From: an uncultured Scytonema sp.
Lineage (GTDB): Bacteria > Cyanobacteriota > Cyanobacteriia > Cyanobacteriales > Nostocaceae
Direction of reading: 5' to 3'
Assembly (NCBI GenBank): GCA_937873135.1
Contig: CALMVQ010000358.1
Location: 1 to 44,634, forward strand
DNA length: 44,634 nucleotides
Positions 9,077 through 17,131 of this stretch are shown here, piece by piece; the first letter of the stretch is position 1; every line of letters starts with the position of its first letter. The translations under genes and the position numbers were made by a program. Below the pieces are notes generated by a model. The model was not told the DNA's origin. It saw only the letters and a list, made by a program, of their open reading frames with translations, and searched no databases.

Positions 9077-10048
9077 CTACTTCCTACGCAAAACTTGAGA
9101 GCGCTGACGACGACAATAAGTTACTAAAGACACAAACAATCCCATCCCCACAAGATACTTTATTGGAGCTGGCACCGCTGGATTGGGAGAGAAAAAGCCT
9201 TCTATCGTACCAGCAACAATTAACATTGGCACAATCCCAAAGACTAACTGCACAGCTAGAGATCCATAGAATTTTAGTGCTTGCAAACGACGATATTTAC
9301 CGGGAAATAAAATTGCTCTTGCAAGTAAAAATCCTGCACCACCCGCAAAAAAAATAGCAGGTAATTCTAAGGAACCGTGCGGAAACACGAATGCCCAAAA
9401 CGGATAAGCAAGATTATTTTGACCGACGAGAGTGGCAATAGCACCAATCGATAAGCCATTAAACACTATTAAGTAAGTTGTGTATATCCCAGCTGTAATT
9501 CCACCAGCAACAGCACCAAAGGATACCGAAAGATTATTAATCATAATCTCGGTGGATGCTAGAGGTTCAATGCCTACAATCGAACCCATCCACAATTTAT
9601 GCTCATCTCGTACCGTTGTGATCAGGTGTTCCGGTACAATCAGTGACATAAAGGTTGGATCTTGCCACGCATACCACCAGGCAAATAGTGATCCCATGAG
9701 AAACAAAGCCGTAGCTGCTGCAATGTACGGATATGTCTGCTGTATTAAAGCTGGTAATCCCCAACGGTAGAATTCTAGGACCGCTTGCCATTCTTGTCGT
9801 CGCGAACCCTGATAAATCTGCGTATAAGCGCGAGTTGTTAATAAATGTATATTTTGTGTTAAATTATTACCGATTTGCTGTGTCTGAACACGTGCCAAAT
9901 CTGCTGCTGTGGAACGATATAAACTCGCTAATTCTCTAATTTCCTGCGCTTGTAGTGATTTTAACCCTTTTTTTTCTATTTGCCTTAACAAGGTGTCCAA
10001 ACGTTGCCAATTTGGTTCTCGCCTCACAATCCAACGTTTAACATTCAT
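9077..10048 (-). CDS. Stage II sporulation protein M-like membrane protein
   Basis: The 323-residue protein belongs to the SpoIIM/DUF95 family of integral membrane proteins. The N-terminal 90 residues are soluble and helical (REPNWQRLDTLLRQIEKKG, ASLYRSTAADLARVQ), typical of the family outside sporulating bacteria. Several membrane spans follow, among them AAATALFLMGSLFAWWYA, AVAGGITAGIYTTYLIVFNG, ELPAIFFAGGAGFLLARAI and a C-terminal pair. Sporulation itself is not expected in a cyanobacterium. In many bacteria this family is encoded with RDD proteins, and here an RDD gene and another membrane gene lie divergently 300 bases away, so a shared envelope role is a reasonable inference. The cellular function is unknown. 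Confidence 0.9.
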   Translation of the reverse strand: MNVKRWIVRREPNWQRLDTLLRQIEKKGLKSLQAQEIRELASLYRSTAADLARVQTQQIGNNLTQNIHLLTTRAYTQIYQGSRRQEWQAVLEFYRWGLPALIQQTYPYIAAATALFLMGSLFAWWYAWQDPTFMSLIVPEHLITTVRDEHKLWMGSIVGIEPLASTEIMINNLSVSFGAVAGGITAGIYTTYLIVFNGLSIGAIATLVGQNNLAYPFWAFVFPHGSLELPAIFFAGGAGFLLARAILFPGKYRRLQALKFYGSLAVQLVFGIVPMLIVAGTIEGFFSPNPAVPAPIKYLVGMGLFVSLVTYCRRQRSQVLRRK

Positions 10049-10136
10049 AAAATTTGGGAATACTGAGTTTAACTTACACTAAGATAGCCTCAAAGAGGGT
10101 GACGAAAAATTCCATTCCTTTTTAGTCTGGGACAGT

Positions 10137-10180
10137 AATCGCCCCGTTACCATTCTTTGTCCATTAGTAGGGGCGGTTTT
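10137..10180 (+). terminator. Terminator-like hairpin in a divergent promoter region
   Basis: AATCGCCCC at 10137-10145 pairs (one G-U) with GGGGCGGTT at 10170-10178, followed by a T-rich run. Read on the plus strand it looks like an intrinsic terminator, yet no plus-strand gene precedes it; the nearest plus-strand gene starts at 10366. It could be a leader attenuator or a leftover repeat. Confidence 0.45.
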
Positions 10181-10267
10181 CATTTGTTAACCTGTGGTTA
10201 AACACTTCGGCTCAAGTAAAACCCTTCCTTAGTATTTACAAATGACAAAGGATGTTCGGCATTTCCT

Positions 10268-10316
10268 CGTCATTCCTCCCTACCTATAATCTTTGTTAGG
10301 TGGGGGAGGAATGACG
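10268..10316. repeat. Long perfect inverted repeat before the membrane/RDD pair
   Basis: CGTCATTCCTCCC at 10268-10280 is exactly inverted as GGGAGGAATGACG at 10304-10316, and the stem extends inward (TACCT against AGGTG) with one irregularity, leaving a loop of about 12 bases. It lies 50 bases upstream of the start codon at 10366, so it would be part of that gene's leader if transcribed from further upstream. The remaining bases of the 10049-10365 gap show nothing else I can name. Confidence 0.7.
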
Positions 10317-10365
10317 GATTTGGTGAAGTCGTTTACCGCCTTACTTTCCTGGAGCGTTGAAAATC

Positions 10366-11211
10366 ATGTCTTTTAATCTTAGTTCTCCCACCCCTATCCA
10401 ACCATTAAGTCTTGGTAACACTGTAAGTGCGGGACTGCGGCTTTATCGCTCTCATCTAAAAGACTATTTTTTACTTGCCCTCAAAGCTTATGTGTGGCTA
10501 CTTGTTCCAGTCTATGGTTGGGCAAAGTTTTATGCTTTGATGTCGCTGATTTCTCGTTTGGCTTTTGGCGAATTAGTCAATCAACCCGAAAGTATTTCAT
10601 CAGGTCAACGTCACGTTAATTCTAAATTGTGGCAGTTTTTAGTGACAATGCTGTTAATGTTTCTTATAAGCATAGGCGTAATCTTCGGTATTTCACTTTT
10701 ATTTGTCTTCTTTGGTATTATTTTCTCGAGAGTTTTGGCGGGGACAGGCTTTCAAGGAAATCCCATAACATATTTCCTTATTGTCCTCATAACCATTGTG
10801 ATTAGTCTTACGGCAATTGTGGCGCTTTTCTGGTTCTTGACACGGTTTTATTTAGTGGATTTGCCTCTTGCGATTGAAGATAATGTTAATAGTGTATCCA
10901 CCATTAGTCGTAGCTGGGAACTCACTCAGGGTCACGTTTGGCGGATTCTTTTAATTACTTTCGTTGCCTTTTTAATCACTCTACCTATCCAAATTATTGT
11001 TAAAATTCTTACAAATATACTTAATGTTATTTTTGCACCTTTTTTAAATCAGGTTTTTAGTATTTTTCCCTTGGTTTTTTACGTGGGAATCATCTTCTGT
11101 AGCTATGCAGTCATTTTGCCATTTTGGCAATCTATCAAAGCTGTCATTTACTATGACCTGCGTAGTCGTCGTGAAGGGTTAGGCTTGAAATTACGCGATC
11201 GCGATGTGTAG
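10366..11211 (+). CDS. Polytopic membrane protein, unknown
   Basis: The protein has 281 residues counted from the ATG at 10366, which is preceded by CTGGAG; a TTG three codons earlier is less likely. It begins with a proline-rich lead (SSPTPIQPLSLGNTVSAGL), a pattern seen in proteins related to the glycerophosphodiesterase membrane-domain/DUF975-type families, and has about six hydrophobic spans, with long ones around residues 90-120, 140-165, 195-220 and 235-265. No catalytic motif is visible. It directly abuts the RDD gene and lies opposite the SpoIIM-like gene, an arrangement that suggests one envelope module. The substrate, if it transports anything, is not indicated. Confidence 0.8.
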   Translation: MSFNLSSPTPIQPLSLGNTVSAGLRLYRSHLKDYFLLALKAYVWLLVPVYGWAKFYALMSLISRLAFGELVNQPESISSGQRHVNSKLWQFLVTMLLMFLISIGVIFGISLLFVFFGIIFSRVLAGTGFQGNPITYFLIVLITIVISLTAIVALFWFLTRFYLVDLPLAIEDNVNSVSTISRSWELTQGHVWRILLITFVAFLITLPIQIIVKILTNILNVIFAPFLNQVFSIFPLVFYVGIIFCSYAVILPFWQSIKAVIYYDLRSRREGLGLKLRDRDV

Positions 11212-11244
11212 ATGATATTTAAATCCTCGCTAAGAGCAACAGCC

Positions 11245-12024
11245 ATGCACCTTTTCAATCGTGTAAAATCCCGGACACCCGAAAGTGTAGAACTAGAATT
11301 TACCCTTGCTGGTATTGGTAATCGCGCTTGGGCATTACTGATTGACTATCATGTTTTGGGTGTTATTTTGATACTGTTTATCATTATTTTATTAATAGTT
11401 TCTCTTCAACTAACTAATGTTTTGAGCGGAATTTTTGGTAACAGCTTGTATACTTGGTTGCTGGCGATCGCATCCATCATCAGTTTCGGAATTTACACAG
11501 GTTATTTTGTCTTTTTTGAAACTTTATGGCAAGGTCAAACCCCTGGTAAACGCTTCGCTAAAATTCGTGTAGTTCGAGATGATGGTAGACTTATTGGGCT
11601 GCAACAAGCAACACTTAGAGCCTTACTACGACCGTTCGACGAAATGTTATTTATCGGATCTTTTTTGATCGTGTTTGGTCGCCATGAAAAGCGTCTGGGT
11701 GATCTAGCAGCTGGCACCATTGTAATTCAAAATCAGACACCTATAACATCAGCAAATTTGACAATTTCTGAAGAGGCAAAGTTAGCTTATGAGCAATTGC
11801 TCGACATTGCCGATTTATCAGCAATGTTACCTGACGATTTTACTATTATCCGCGAATACTTGCTCAGACGTGGCAAAATGACATCAAAGGCAAAAGCATT
11901 AGTAAGCCTACAACTCGTCAACCAGCTTTTACCTATTATTAAGTTAGAAAAGATACCATCTCACCTTACCCCTGATGTCTTCCTAGAAGCTATTTACCTT
12001 GTGTATCAACAATCTTTTACATAA
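11245..12024 (+). CDS. RDD family membrane protein
   Basis: This RDD domain protein has 259 residues from the ATG at 11245 (MHLFNRVKSRTPESVELEF). An in-frame ATG directly behind the upstream stop at 11212 would add 11 residues, but family members begin near the NRVK stretch. The RDD domain covers about residues 14-160: the conserved GNRAWALLIDYH, spans LGVILILFIIILLIV and IISFGIYTGYFVFFETLW, GQTPGKRFAKIRVV and the closing HEKRLGDLAAGTIVI. The remaining 100 residues are soluble and helical. The function of RDD proteins is mostly unknown; some act in ion transport. It is the second gene of a two-gene operon by its lack of spacing. Confidence 0.92.
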   Translation: MHLFNRVKSRTPESVELEFTLAGIGNRAWALLIDYHVLGVILILFIIILLIVSLQLTNVLSGIFGNSLYTWLLAIASIISFGIYTGYFVFFETLWQGQTPGKRFAKIRVVRDDGRLIGLQQATLRALLRPFDEMLFIGSFLIVFGRHEKRLGDLAAGTIVIQNQTPITSANLTISEEAKLAYEQLLDIADLSAMLPDDFTIIREYLLRRGKMTSKAKALVSLQLVNQLLPIIKLEKIPSHLTPDVFLEAIYLVYQQSFT

Positions 12025-12128
12025 TACTTATAATTTAAAAGTGATGCGGAGATTTTGTTCCGTGGGCAAAGCTGAATAGTACCAGGTTTAGTGAGCGCAT
12101 TCTGTGTTCATTTCAAAATTTTGCAGAG

Positions 12129-12157
12129 AAGCTTTGTTTATATGTATTACAAAGCTT
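12129..12157. terminator. Bidirectional terminator-like hairpin
   Basis: AAGCTTTGT and ACAAAGCTT form a perfect nine-base stem with an 11-base loop between the convergent RDD and cobH genes. There is no strong T run, so intrinsic termination is uncertain. Confidence 0.4.
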
Positions 12158-12192
12158 TACATTAACAGGGTGACTCCGTGCCTCCTAACTTC

Positions 12193-12804
12193 TCACTCCG
12201 ACGCCAGTACAATTAAAGCATTGAGGATAGCAGCAGCAACAGGAGAACCACCCTTACGCCCTTCCACACAAATTTGATGAACTGGTGTACTGGCGAGTGC
12301 TGCTTTCGACTCAATCACAGAGACAAAGCCAACGGGAACGCCAATCACTAAAGCAGGTAAGACTGAGGCAGTGATTAACTCATGACAAAGAGCTAGCAAA
12401 GCCGTTGGAGCATTGCCGATCGCATAAATTGCTTCTGGAAATTCCTTGTAGCATTGTAACAACCCAGTTTCCGTGCGCGTTTTTCCAGAAAGTGCTTTGG
12501 GGGCAAGTTCCACGGCGTTAATTAATTGATTTCCAAATGTTTGAGCAACCAATCCCGCCACTCCCTGCTTTACCATACCGACATCAGCAATAATTGGGAC
12601 ACGGTGACGTAGTGCTGTCATTCCCGCTTCAATAGCGCCTGGAGAAAATCGCATCAGGTGCTGGAACTCAAAATCAGCAGTCGTATGAATGACTCGGCGG
12701 ACAATTGCATACTCTGCACAATTGAAGTTATGTTCGCCAATTTCGCGATCAATGATTGTGAAACTCTGCTCTGTTATAGGATGGATCAATGAACTCATAC
12801 TCAT
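12193..12804 (-). CDS. cobH: Precorrin-8X methylmutase
   Basis: The 203-residue enzyme moves a methyl group from C-11 to C-12 of precorrin-8X to give hydrogenobyrinate (or the cobalt form in the anaerobic route, where it is called CbiC). The catalytic histidine lies in VRRVIHTTADFEF (His40), and ALRHRVPIIADVGMVKQG, IGNAPTALLAL and VGVPVGFVSVIESKAAL followed by GRKGGSPVAAAILNAL are the expected family blocks. The length is normal. No other cobalamin gene and no cobalamin riboswitch are seen here. The start may be either of two ATG codons two triplets apart. Confidence 0.96.
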   Translation of the reverse strand: MSMSSLIHPITEQSFTIIDREIGEHNFNCAEYAIVRRVIHTTADFEFQHLMRFSPGAIEAGMTALRHRVPIIADVGMVKQGVAGLVAQTFGNQLINAVELAPKALSGKTRTETGLLQCYKEFPEAIYAIGNAPTALLALCHELITASVLPALVIGVPVGFVSVIESKAALASTPVHQICVEGRKGGSPVAAAILNALIVLASE

Positions 12805-12833
12805 TATAGATTATTGGCACTACTTTTTAATGT

Positions 12834-12905
12834 AATTCGTAATTCATATATTCGTAATATAGAACTACCTTTAACTACGAATTACGAATTACGAATTAGT
12901 AATTA
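12834..12905. repeat. Heptamer repeats in inverted arrangement (TAATTCG / ACGAATT)
   Basis: Copies of TAATTCG at about 12834-12865 face copies of its inverse (GAATTAC) at about 12878-12900, so the 110-base gap between cobH and the DUF1868 gene can fold back on itself. This is the same repeat class as the other STRRs but with a different heptamer. Confidence 0.7.
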
Positions 12906-12914
12906 TCTGATGAC

Positions 12915-13706
12915 CTAATTAAAATTTAAGATTGGCCAATCTTGTTGACGATAATAGTGTGTCATGTCGTCAAACTTTCGTAGTTCAGCACGCTCTGCCA
13001 AAAATTCAGGTAAATTTAAGAGCCATTGCTCATTTAAATCAGAAAGCATCGTAGCAAAGCGATCGCGATCCAAATCGGGGGAAATCCCTCCAAAATATCC
13101 TAATGTCACATGGGCGGTGAAGTCATAATGTTGTTCTATTCCTAGTGCCATCAACTGAGAATTTTGATAAATTGCTCTCCGCAAGTTAAGAATCTGCTGA
13201 TAGGAGTCTTCATTCTGAGGGACTAAACAAACACCTACAGCTCTTGGCATCACTATCAATCCGAGCATTTGCCAGCGAATTGGGCTTTTATGGGTTATTG
13301 CTTGTTGATACTCCTGAAAGATTTCAGTGAAGCAAGAGCGTAACTGCTCCTCAAATGCTGGATTTTTTTCAGAAGCATCACGGTAAGCACTGTCCCAAAT
13401 TAAGTCTGCCAAAGTCAGATGAAAGCTAGTAGGAGGTACAGGCACAATTAAATCATTGCTTACAGATAACTGTAAAAGTTGCTGTTGGTAACTTTGTAAG
13501 TTGACATAGAAGGCAGAGTTTTCTGCCTTTTTATCCTCAAAACATGGTGTAATCACCGTATAACCAGGAAATGGCATAGCTTTTATACTCCCGGAATGCA
13601 CCTGAAACTTAGAAGATTCCTGAATGCGATGGATTTGGGATCTGTAAGCTTCTGGTAATGTCATCCTTGCTACCCGGTTCAAGTAAGTTTGATAGTTGTC
13701 GTCCAA
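12915..13706 (-). CDS. DUF1868 protein, 2H phosphoesterase-like
   Basis: The 263-residue protein carries two HxTx motifs, HLTL at residues 96-99 and HVTL at 199-202, the signature of the 2H phosphoesterase superfamily that includes RNA ligase-associated and cyclic phosphodiesterases. The rest matches the DUF1868 group (HSGSIKAMPFPGYTVITPC at the N-terminal side, AHVTLGYFGGI at the C-terminal side). The likely chemistry is hydrolysis of a 2',3'-cyclic or similar phosphodiester; the natural substrate is unknown. The start is TTG at 13706 behind a good GGAGG. It is followed on the same strand by cobH with only repeats between them. Confidence 0.85.
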   Translation of the reverse strand: MDDNYQTYLNRVARMTLPEAYRSQIHRIQESSKFQVHSGSIKAMPFPGYTVITPCFEDKKAENSAFYVNLQSYQQQLLQLSVSNDLIVPVPPTSFHLTLADLIWDSAYRDASEKNPAFEEQLRSCFTEIFQEYQQAITHKSPIRWQMLGLIVMPRAVGVCLVPQNEDSYQQILNLRRAIYQNSQLMALGIEQHYDFTAHVTLGYFGGISPDLDRDRFATMLSDLNEQWLLNLPEFLAERAELRKFDDMTHYYRQQDWPILNFN

Positions 13707-13985
13707 GCTTAATATCCTCCAGCGCTCACTTAATAGATTTTAGGGAAAATTACTCAGCATGGACTACTTTTTATTAGCAATCGGAAGGATGCGCGTTTAC
13801 GTGAGGATACTGTGGAAAAACATACAATAGAACATGCCCTTTTGCAGAAAATAGAGATAATTAAAATATTTGTGATGCTGTTCAATGATAGTTTTTAAGG
13901 GTGACAAAAATAGCAATCTACCTATAGAGATATATTTTAGACTAGTTCAAAAATTAAGTGAAAGCTTGCCTAGAGTCCCTGAGAT

Positions 13986-14194
13986 TCAGAAGGCAGAGGG
14001 CAGAAGGCAGAAGGCAGCTATGAGTCACGGAAACCCACGCTTAAAAACGTGGGATTGAAATAAGGACGCCGTATTTCTCGCGCTATGCCTCTCGAAATAC
14101 ATTTTCTTTTAAAGTGGGCTTTAGACCCACAACGCTCATTTTTTATTAATATTTCAAACCTTCTGCCTTCTGCCTTCGTACTTCTGCCTTTCTT
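13986..14194. repeat. IS-end-like hairpins framed by inverted GAAGGCA heptamers
   Basis: GAAGGCA repeats at about 13986-14018 face their inverse (CTTCTGC) at about 14160-14194. Between them lie three hairpins: CCCACG-loop-CGTGGG ending in ATTGAAATAAGGACGC (14037-14069), GTATTTC...GAAATAC (14070-14100), and GTGGG...CCCAC (14117-14133). The 19 bases at 14051-14069 are repeated inverted at 32802-32820. This may be a heptamer cluster hit by an IS200/IS605-type end. Confidence 0.55.
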
Positions 14195-14201
14195 TGTAAA
14201 A

Positions 14202-14333
14202 CTAACGCTCTTCCATCACTCTGGGAAAATAAAAATCGAAGGCAACTTTTAAACATTCGACAGGAATTGGGTTTGGAGGTTTATTTTCTCCCATAATGTT
14301 AGAAATCATGTATTTTGCCTGAAAGTCTTGCAT
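14202..14333 (-). CDS. Possible 43-residue protein
   Basis: A minus-strand frame starts at ATG 14333 and reads MQDFQAKYMISNIMGENK, then a PPNPIP turn and an amphipathic C-terminal end (VAFDFYFPRVMEER). The composition is protein-like rather than random. An AGAGGAAAA stretch lies about 20 bases upstream, too far for a normal ribosome binding site; the frame also continues upstream without a start. It could be a small gene or the tail of a decayed one. No family is recognised. Confidence 0.25.
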   Translation of the reverse strand: MQDFQAKYMISNIMGENKPPNPIPVECLKVAFDFYFPRVMEER

Positions 14334-14578
14334 AGTAAGGATTCTATTTTTTCCTCTGGAGAAAGTGACGAAAGAGCGCTAAATAGCACTACGGATTGGG
14401 TTCATTCGTAGAGTACTCCCCTTGAACGGAGCTTCGCTTTGAAGCTCGCGCCTTGTCAGCAACCTCCGGCTTACAAGAGCTTCGCGACTACGACTCTCGT
14501 TCACTGAGTGAAAGGCACGGGCATTTATTTCTTGGCAATATGTTGAACACCCTTTTAAATAAATATGCTTATCAATCG

Positions 14579-14626
14579 CATCCGGGAATATCATTTCCTG
14601 ACGCGCAGAGATGATATCCCCGGATG
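14579..14626 (-). repeat. 16-bp stem hairpin downstream of the YgjP-like gene
   Basis: CATCCGGGAATATCAT and ATGATATCCCCGGATG form a 16-pair stem with one mismatch on the plus strand; in a minus-strand RNA that pair becomes G-U, so all 16 positions pair around a 16-base loop. It lies about 190 bases behind the stop of the minus-strand metallopeptidase gene and has no U run. Confidence 0.6.
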
Positions 14627-14814
14627 AGCTTTGTAGCGTCTCCAAACAGCGCGTCTTTACTACAATTCCTACCGATTGACTTTAACTGAAGCCTATTGGT
14701 CAATAAGCGAGCATTAATGCGATTAACTTTGAGCTTATTGACATTGAACGGATATTGTTGACAATATGTATTTTCCCTGCCTGATGAGTGAGTTTAGGCA
14801 AAAATTTTGGTGAA

Positions 14815-15567
14815 TCACGATTGCAGTTCAACCCATAGAGGTATAGTCCGCCAAGCTTCTCGAAGTTCATGATCTAGTTGTTTGTAATTACCTTCCTTTT
14901 CATTGACTAAATCCCAGAATTTGGATGAATGATTCATATGTACGGTGTGGCACAATTCATGAATAAAAACGTAATGTACAAGACGATCTGGTATGAAGAG
15001 AAGCTTGTAATTGAGGCTGATTGTCTTATATCCAGAACAACTTGCCCAACGAGTCTTTTGCCCCTTAACTAAAGTTTTGCCAAAGGGAAGATGACTAAGC
15101 TGACTGACTTCTTTGAGCCAAGGAACGAGATGAATGTGAGCTTTTTGAGAAATCCAACGTCGGAGAGCTAGTTTACAGGTATCTACATCGTTAACATTAC
15201 CATGGACTATGAGCTGACTATCCGGTTTCTCAGTTATCGCTACCTTAGATACCGAGGTGTGATGATACTCAACTGCCCAATCTTCTTTAATCGCTGGGAG
15301 TGCTATGAAGTCTGGGAGAGGGCAGGATGCCGTAGGTGCAAATAACGGTCGCCACTGCTCAATCTTTTTAACTGCTGCTTCTAACCAAACCTGTTTCTTT
15401 TGTATAATGCTAGGAATGCAACTCTGGTCAAAACCTTTAGGAACAATGACCTCTATACCTTTTTCGATAGATACTTTGAGGTGCAAATTCTTGGCTTTTT
15501 GACTTTCACGGATAGTATAGTTAGGCAGAATATTTAGTTCGTTTGCCGGTGAATTTAAATTTACCAC
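14815..15567 (-). CDS. YgjP-like (DUF45) metallopeptidase
   Basis: The 250-residue protein shows the zincin motif HELCH at 203-207 with the third ligand probably His213 (HMNHSSKFW), and the upstream TRWASCS signature at 172-178 that marks the YgjP/DUF45 family. The N-terminal half is a beta-rich region that opens with the usual IRESQKAKNLHLKVS. Family members often accompany type I restriction enzymes, but no such gene is present here. The start is taken as GTG at 15567; no good ribosome binding site is visible. Substrates of the family are unknown. Confidence 0.88.
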   Translation of the reverse strand: MVNLNSPANELNILPNYTIRESQKAKNLHLKVSIEKGIEVIVPKGFDQSCIPSIIQKKQVWLEAAVKKIEQWRPLFAPTASCPLPDFIALPAIKEDWAVEYHHTSVSKVAITEKPDSQLIVHGNVNDVDTCKLALRRWISQKAHIHLVPWLKEVSQLSHLPFGKTLVKGQKTRWASCSGYKTISLNYKLLFIPDRLVHYVFIHELCHTVHMNHSSKFWDLVNEKEGNYKQLDHELREAWRTIPLWVELQS

Positions 15568-15825
15568 AAAGACGTACCTTTATACATACCTACTTATAAG
15601 GATCAACATAATTCGTAATTTGTCATTATTCTCGCACGTATAAATGCGGGTATTTGAATCAGGATGCGAGTACAGTTTTGCTTGTGCTTAATTGAACAAG
15701 AGTGCTTATACCTCAATTCATTCTTTACTTGTCCTTAGTCAAAGGACTTATGATTAAAGACGTTCTAACTGTCTTCACGCTTCACCATTACAACATAGAT
15801 GAGGATTAGCTGAATTTAAAATTCT

Positions 15826-16443
15826 TTAATAGGTTAATGAACTAATTACCTTCAGCTTCTTCAAAAACTTATGTCCCGTGTCATTGACTGTCCAGTAATT
15901 TGTTCTCACACCTATTTTGCCTAGGGCGACAGGAATTAACTCTGCTAATTTCATTTCTCCAATTATACCAAGTTTAACTCCTAAAGCTTTCAATATAAAT
16001 ACTAAGAAGACTTCTACTAAAGGCTCAAGAGCAACTTCTCTAGTAGCAGTATTGATTGTACCCAGTTCTGCAAAGTTTAGAGTGCTATCAATAACGACAG
16101 AATCTCCTGAAGCACGAGCTAATACAAAAGCTTTTACTTTGTCATAGCTTGTGTCCAGCCTATAAATGTCTGTTAATGCAAGACACATCTCTACAATATA
16201 ATAGAGCAATGCACCTAACGCAGGCCAACCACCAAAGATTTCCAAACTTTCCCCCTGTGCTTTCATTTTTGAGGTGGCTTGGCAGATGACTTCCTTAGCT
16301 GCATCTTCCTTGTTCCACCCTTTAGGTGCTTTAACCTCACTCCCATATTGCTTAAACTGTGTTAAGTTATACACGATTCCTGAAAATTTAGCTAAAAAAC
16401 CGCTATCACTAGCTGAAGCTAGTGCATCGTCACATGGACTCAT
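15826..16443 (-). CDS. Hypothetical protein, unknown
   Basis: The 205-residue protein has no signal peptide. It is predicted helical, with hydrophobic stretches WPALGALLYYIVEMCLALT (about 74-92) and VEVFLVFILKALGVKLGII (about 143-162) that could be buried helices or weak membrane spans, and a C-terminal segment (GVRTNYWTVNDTGHKFLKKL) reminiscent of a winged-helix-like or domain-closing motif. I do not recognise a family. It lies 260 bases from the metallopeptidase gene on the same strand, and its upstream neighbour is divergent. Codon use looks native. Confidence 0.6.
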   Translation of the reverse strand: MSPCDDALASASDSGFLAKFSGIVYNLTQFKQYGSEVKAPKGWNKEDAAKEVICQATSKMKAQGESLEIFGGWPALGALLYYIVEMCLALTDIYRLDTSYDKVKAFVLARASGDSVVIDSTLNFAELGTINTATREVALEPLVEVFLVFILKALGVKLGIIGEMKLAELIPVALGKIGVRTNYWTVNDTGHKFLKKLKVISSLTY

Positions 16444-16622
16444 CTTTTTCTACCCTACTTAACTGACAAATTTTTCTCCCTACATTAATATTGTTTCCAG
16501 AAATATAATGATTTAGGTTGCGATCGCCTTGAGGATAACATATCAGCATCTGCAACTCATGCAAAGTTGTCACTAAACGTGCTAACTCATTTTACAGGAA
16601 ATCAAACCATAAGGAATTGACC

Positions 16623-16991
16623 ATGACAGAAGCGAACAACGTACTGGGCGGAAAACTCGAAATTTGTTGCACTTCCCCCCTGACTGGGTACTACCGTGAC
16701 GGTTTATGTCGTACAGGGGGTCAGGATTTTGGCTCGCACGTTATTTGCGCCCAAATGACACCCGAATTTCTTGAGTTTACCAAATCACAGGGAAACGATC
16801 TCAGCACGCCTGTACCTGATGCTCAATTTCCTGGGTTGAAAGCAGGTGATCGCTGGTGTTTATGTGCTTCTCGCTGGCTTGAAGCCTTTGATGCTGGGGT
16901 AGCCCCACCAGTTATCCTCTCAGCAACCCATCCCAGAGCTTTGGAAGTTGTCACCCTAGACGATTTGAAAAAATACGCCCTTCTTTCTTAA
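16623..16991 (+). CDS. DUF2237 family protein
   Basis: This 122-residue small protein of the DUF2237 family starts at the ATG at 16623 behind AAGGA (TTG two codons earlier is ignored). The family blocks are visible: NVLGGKLEICC, PLTGYYRDGLC, DFGSHVICAQMTPEFLEFTK, GDRWCLCASRWLEAF and VTLDDLKKYA. The conserved cysteines (six in all, including CxC at about 79-81) hint at metal or disulfide chemistry, but no function has been assigned to the family. Monocistronic; a divergent unknown gene lies upstream. Confidence 0.92.
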   Translation: MTEANNVLGGKLEICCTSPLTGYYRDGLCRTGGQDFGSHVICAQMTPEFLEFTKSQGNDLSTPVPDAQFPGLKAGDRWCLCASRWLEAFDAGVAPPVILSATHPRALEVVTLDDLKKYALLS

Positions 16992-17131
16992 GCAAGTAAC
17001 TGCTATATCAAATTAAGCGCTCGCTCCTGGTTATGCAAGGAGCGAGACAAGATTAGTGAGTCTTATCTTTATATCCGCCTCTTCTCCAATGTGTTATGCG
17101 GGGCGAGTGTATCTTGAGTTATTCACGGGCT

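Larger units (their letters stand above)
13707..14814. other. Repeat-rich gap of about 1.1 kb without a certain gene
   Basis: The region 13740-13980 shows nothing recognisable. From 13984 to 14194 there is a composite of inverted heptamers around IS-like hairpins, then a possible small minus-strand gene (14202-14333), a GC-richer stretch with the hairpin GAGCTTC-gcttt-GAAGCTC near 14431, and a 16-base-pair hairpin at 14579-14626. No full gene is credible. The open minus-strand frame at 14379-14645 runs through these palindromes and is rejected. Confidence 0.6.

Noticed and set aside
12025-12192. Possible cobalamin riboswitch next to cobH
   Set aside because: This gap is at the 3' side of cobH, and the 110 bases upstream of cobH hold only heptamer repeats; no B12-box-like sequence is seen.
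14379-14645. 88-codon minus-strand open frame
   Set aside because: It covers two palindromes and a GC-rich repeat and has an implausible composition.
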